A DNA stretch of 52,310 nt from Alphaproteobacteria bacterium. Lineage in GTDB: Bacteria; Pseudomonadota; Alphaproteobacteria; Kiloniellales; DSM-21159. The stretch is from positions 1-52,310 of the forward strand of contig JAUILQ010000040.1 of assembly GCA_030433005.1 (NCBI GenBank), written 5' to 3'. Within the stretch, counting starts at the first letter, position 1. Every line of letters begins with the position of its first letter. A program made the translations under genes and the position numbers. Positions 49,868 through 52,310 of the stretch are shown piece by piece. The notes beneath the pieces were generated by a model. The model was given only the letters and a program-made list of their open reading frames with translations, did no database searches and was not told the DNA's origin.

Positions 49868-50593
49868 ATGGCAACGGGGGCCACCGACGGCGCACGCGAC
49901 CTGCACGCCGCGATCGAGCAGCGCTTGGAAGAGCTGGCGCGGCGCCCCTCGGATCCGCGCATCGCCTTCCTCAGCCACCTGCTGGAAACGCTCGACTTCG
50001 AGGGTTTCCGTCGGCTGCAGGCTCGCCACCTCGAGGATCCGAAGACCGGCCGCGAAGCGAAGTTCCTCGACCTGGTCTACTGGACCGACGCCAAGTACAA
50101 GTTGGTCACAGCCTTCGGCCTGCACCGGAGCGAGCCCCGCCGCATCGTCGACATCGGTGCCGGCAACGGCCTGTTCGCGGCGATCTGCCGTTTCTATGGC
50201 CACGAGGTGCTCTGCACCGACACCGGCACCATGCCGCTCTATGTCGATCTCTGCGCCTTCTTCGGGCTCGACTGCCTGGTCCACCGGGTCGAGCCCTTCG
50301 CGCCGCTCGGATTCCGGCGCGGGCGCTTCGACCTGGCGACGGCGATGATGACGACCTTCAACCGCCGTCCCCAGCCCTGGGGCGTCGCGGAATGGGACTA
50401 CTTCCTGGCGGACCTGGCCGACAACGAGCTGGTCGAGCCGGGCGAGATCATCGTGAAGATGGGGTTGCGCTACTTCTCCCCCGAGCTGTCGCAGCATTTC
50501 CGCGGCCTGGGCGCAGAGGTGCAGGACAAGCAGGGCTATGTCCGCTTCACCGGCGTCGCGCCGCAGCGCTTCGCTGCCGCGCGTCCCGCCTGA
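49868..50593 (+). CDS. class I SAM-dependent methyltransferase-like protein
   Basis: A 241-residue soluble protein. The SAM motif RRIVDIGAGNGLFAAICRFYG is at about 92-112, and ALCTDTG-like motif II (EVLCTDTGTMPLYVDLC) follows. The N-terminal helical part (about 1-85; FLSHLLETLDFEGFRRLQARHLEDP) is unusual and may bind the substrate. The family is unnamed to me. The ATG follows GAGGGGGACGCA. Divergent from argG and 135 nt upstream of opgH. Confidence 0.8.
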   Translation: MATGATDGARDLHAAIEQRLEELARRPSDPRIAFLSHLLETLDFEGFRRLQARHLEDPKTGREAKFLDLVYWTDAKYKLVTAFGLHRSEPRRIVDIGAGNGLFAAICRFYGHEVLCTDTGTMPLYVDLCAFFGLDCLVHRVEPFAPLGFRRGRFDLATAMMTTFNRRPQPWGVAEWDYFLADLADNELVEPGEIIVKMGLRYFSPELSQHFRGLGAEVQDKQGYVRFTGVAPQRFAAARPA

Positions 50594-50596
50594 CCC

Positions 50597-50629
50597 GGCG
50601 TCTTGCGGGAGCGGGCGTCTTGCGGGAGC
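50597..50629. repeat. tandem 16-bp repeat after the methyltransferase gene
   Basis: GGCGTCTTGCGGGAGC occurs twice, one base apart, directly after the stop. Confidence 0.6.
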
Positions 50630-50658
50630 CGGCGCCCGCGCCCTCGACCGCCCCACCC

Positions 50659-50686
50659 TTGCCACTCTCGCAGCGCAGCGTATCTG
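50659..50686 (+). promoter_or_regulatory. sigma-70 promoter of opgH
   Basis: TTGCCA (50659-50664), 16-nt spacer, TATCTG (50681-50686), about 43 nt before the presumed start. Confidence 0.5.
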
Positions 50687-50728
50687 CCTAGGGGTCGTTT
50701 CCCGACGCCCCCGACGCAGGAGGTTTCC

Positions 50729-52310
50729 CTGACCCTCGCCGCCCGCCGCCGGCTGATGCTCGCCCTGGTCGCGACCAGCACCGCCGGCCTGCTCGCCGCC
50801 TTCCTGACGGTCTTCGCCGCCGACGGCCTGACGCCGGTCGAGCTGGCCATGGCCGCCTGCTTCCTGGTGACCCTGCCCTGGACGGTCATCGGCTTCTGGA
50901 ACGCCGCGCTCGGCTGGTGGCTGCTGCGCCGCGGCGAGCGCGGCTTGGCCGCGGCCGCGCCGCTGATCGCCGGCGCGACCGCAGACGGACCGCTGGTCGG
51001 GCGGACCGCCCTCGCCGTGCCGGTCTACAACGAGGACCCGGCGGGCGTGTTCGACAAGCTGGAGCGCCTGCTCGTCGATTTCGCGTCGCGTTCCGAGGCC
51101 GGGCACCCCGAGGCCGAGCGCTTCGAGCTGTTCCTGCTGTCCGACAGCACCGACCCGGAGGTGATCGCCGAGGAGGAGGCGCGCTTCGCCGCCCTGCAGC
51201 TCGCCCACGGCCGCGTGCTGCCGCTGCACTACCGCCGGCGCAGCGACAACACGGACAAGAAGCTCGGCAACCTGCGCGACTTCGCCGAGCGCTGGGGCGC
51301 GCGCTTCGAGTACCTGCTGGTGCTCGACGCCGACAGCCTGATGTCGGCCGACGCCGTGGTCCGCCTCGCCCGCCTGATGGAGGCCAACCCGAAGGTCGGC
51401 ATCCTGCAGAGCCTGGCCGTCGGGCTGCCCAGCGCCAGCGGCTTCGCCCGGCTGTTCCAGTTCGGCATGCGCCACGGCATGCGCGCCCACACGCTGGGCG
51501 CCGCCTGGTGGCAGGGCGACAGCGGCCCCTACTGGGGCCACAACGCGATCCTGCGCCTCGGCCCCTGGCTCGAGCACTGCCGCCTGCCGCACCTGCCGGG
51601 CAAGGCGCCCTGGGGCGGCCTGATTCTCAGCCACGACCAGGTCGAGGCGGTGCTGATGCGCCGCGCCGGCTGGGAGGTCCGCGTGCTGCCGCTCGAGGAG
51701 GGCAGCTTCGAGGAGAACCCGCCGACCCTGGTCGACTTCGTCCGCCGCGACCTGCGCTGGTGCCAGGGCAACCTGCAGTACCTGCGGCTGCTCGCCTGGC
51801 CCGGCCTCAGGCCGCTCGGCCGCCTGCAGCTGGCGCTGGCGATCCTGATGTACGCCGGCGCGCCGGCCTGGATGGCCTTCATGGCCCTGGGCATCGCCCT
51901 GGCGCTCGGCGGCCTCGGCTCGGTGGCGCCCGGCCCGCTCGCCTACGGCCTCTTCGCGACCATGCTGACGCTGATCTTCGCGCCCAAGCTCTGGGGCGTC
52001 GCCGACGCGCTGGCCGACCGCGCCAAGCGGCGCAGCTACGGCGGCGCCGGCCGGCTGCTCGCCGGGGCGGGGGCCGAGTTCGTCTTCTCGCTGCTGCTGG
52101 CGCCCGCCGTGGCCCTGGCCCAGAGCCTGTTCGTGGCGCGCCTGGTGCTGCTGCGCCGCGGCCTCGACTGGCAGGCCCAGCGCCGCGCCGGCTACCGCCT
52201 GCCCTGGGCGGAGGCGGCGCGCCGCCTGTGGCCGCAGACCCTGGCCGGCCTCGCCGCGACGGCGGCGCTCGCCGCGGCCGCCCCCGGCGCCCTGCCCTGG
52301 GCGGCGCCGG
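50729..52310 (+). CDS. opgH: OpgH (MdoH), glucan biosynthesis glucosyltransferase, 3' end missing
   Basis: The first 527 codons of a family 2 glycosyltransferase making osmoregulated periplasmic glucans from UDP-glucose. Visible are two N-terminal membrane helices, the GT-A core with VPVYNEDP, YLLVLDADSLM (DxD), DSGPYWGHNAILR, SHDQVEA and RRDLRWCQGNLQYL (QxxRW-type ending), and further C-terminal helices up to the window edge. A perfect AGGAGG (50718-50723) is followed after 5 nt by an in-frame CTG (50729). No ATG, GTG or TTG lies between; the next ATG is at 50756, 32 nt after the site. Hence CTG is proposed as the start. Confidence 0.93.
   Translation, partial: MTLAARRRLMLALVATSTAGLLAAFLTVFAADGLTPVELAMAACFLVTLPWTVIGFWNAALGWWLLRRGERGLAAAAPLIAGATADGPLVGRTALAVPVYNEDPAGVFDKLERLLVDFASRSEAGHPEAERFELFLLSDSTDPEVIAEEEARFAALQLAHGRVLPLHYRRRSDNTDKKLGNLRDFAERWGARFEYLLVLDADSLMSADAVVRLARLMEANPKVGILQSLAVGLPSASGFARLFQFGMRHGMRAHTLGAAWWQGDSGPYWGHNAILRLGPWLEHCRLPHLPGKAPWGGLILSHDQVEAVLMRRAGWEVRVLPLEEGSFEENPPTLVDFVRRDLRWCQGNLQYLRLLAWPGLRPLGRLQLALAILMYAGAPAWMAFMALGIALALGGLGSVAPGPLAYGLFATMLTLIFAPKLWGVADALADRAKRRSYGGAGRLLAGAGAEFVFSLLLAPAVALAQSLFVARLVLLRRGLDWQAQRRAGYRLPWAEAARRLWPQTLAGLAATAALAAAAPGALPWAAP

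Overview
The window is 52.3 kb of very GC-rich, gene-dense chromosome. It comes from an alphaproteobacterium, most likely from the Rhodospirillales/Kiloniellales side. The NepR/PhyR/EcfG general stress module, which is known only from Alphaproteobacteria, makes this close to certain. Housekeeping genes (trmFO, folD, argG, htpG, a tRNA-Ala), an opgH gene and absence of any transposase or integrase argue for chromosome. Genus is not resolvable from the sequence.

Layout. 1-8 kb: housekeeping and redox genes (trmFO, a TerB-like protein, an NDUFAF6-like protein that looks like a phytoene synthase, a urate-oxidase-type membrane protein, a PhyH dioxygenase, msrA, PilZ), then a universal stress protein in front of a BCCT osmolyte transporter. 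8.2-21.5 kb: a general stress response island. It holds nepR-ecfG divergent from phyR, and around them many small stress-type genes (DUF3618, CsbD, host-attachment family, hemerythrin, PRC-barrel and others). By reading, I found eleven GGAAC-N16/17-CGTT sites of the EcfG type (ten perfect, one with a single mismatch), each pointing into a gene start. One is a palindrome that serves both directions. A second ECF sigma factor and a Crp/Fnr regulator sit inside the island.

21.7-26.9 kb: a 1536-residue protein with coiled coils and a C-terminal part resembling Tc-toxin A subunits, followed by a small protein that repeats its N-terminal domain. 26.9-28.9 kb: tRNA-Ala(CGC), yggT, yggU, folD. 29.1-35.2 kb: a candidate unrecognised peptide-maturation locus. 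It has two short leader-like peptides with nearly identical leaders and different tails, a fusion of two cyclic-nucleotide domains, a PqqD-like domain and an M50 protease, a ComQ-like prenyl synthase translationally coupled to it, and a divergently placed subtilisin lipoprotein.

35.4-40.6 kb: htpG, a SUV3-like helicase and a coupled S4-domain protein. 40.7-42.7 kb: a second candidate RiPP pair, a Nif11-like precursor with a Cys/Ser-free, Asn- and Trp-rich core, followed by an FAD-dependent VAO-type oxidase. 42.9-52.3 kb: a second PRC-barrel protein, DUF1761, DUF3253, NnrU, an operon of an APH-type kinase, a KdsB-like cytidylyltransferase and a histidine phosphatase, argG, a methyltransferase and the 5' part of opgH. 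Two large inverted repeats lie in this last part.
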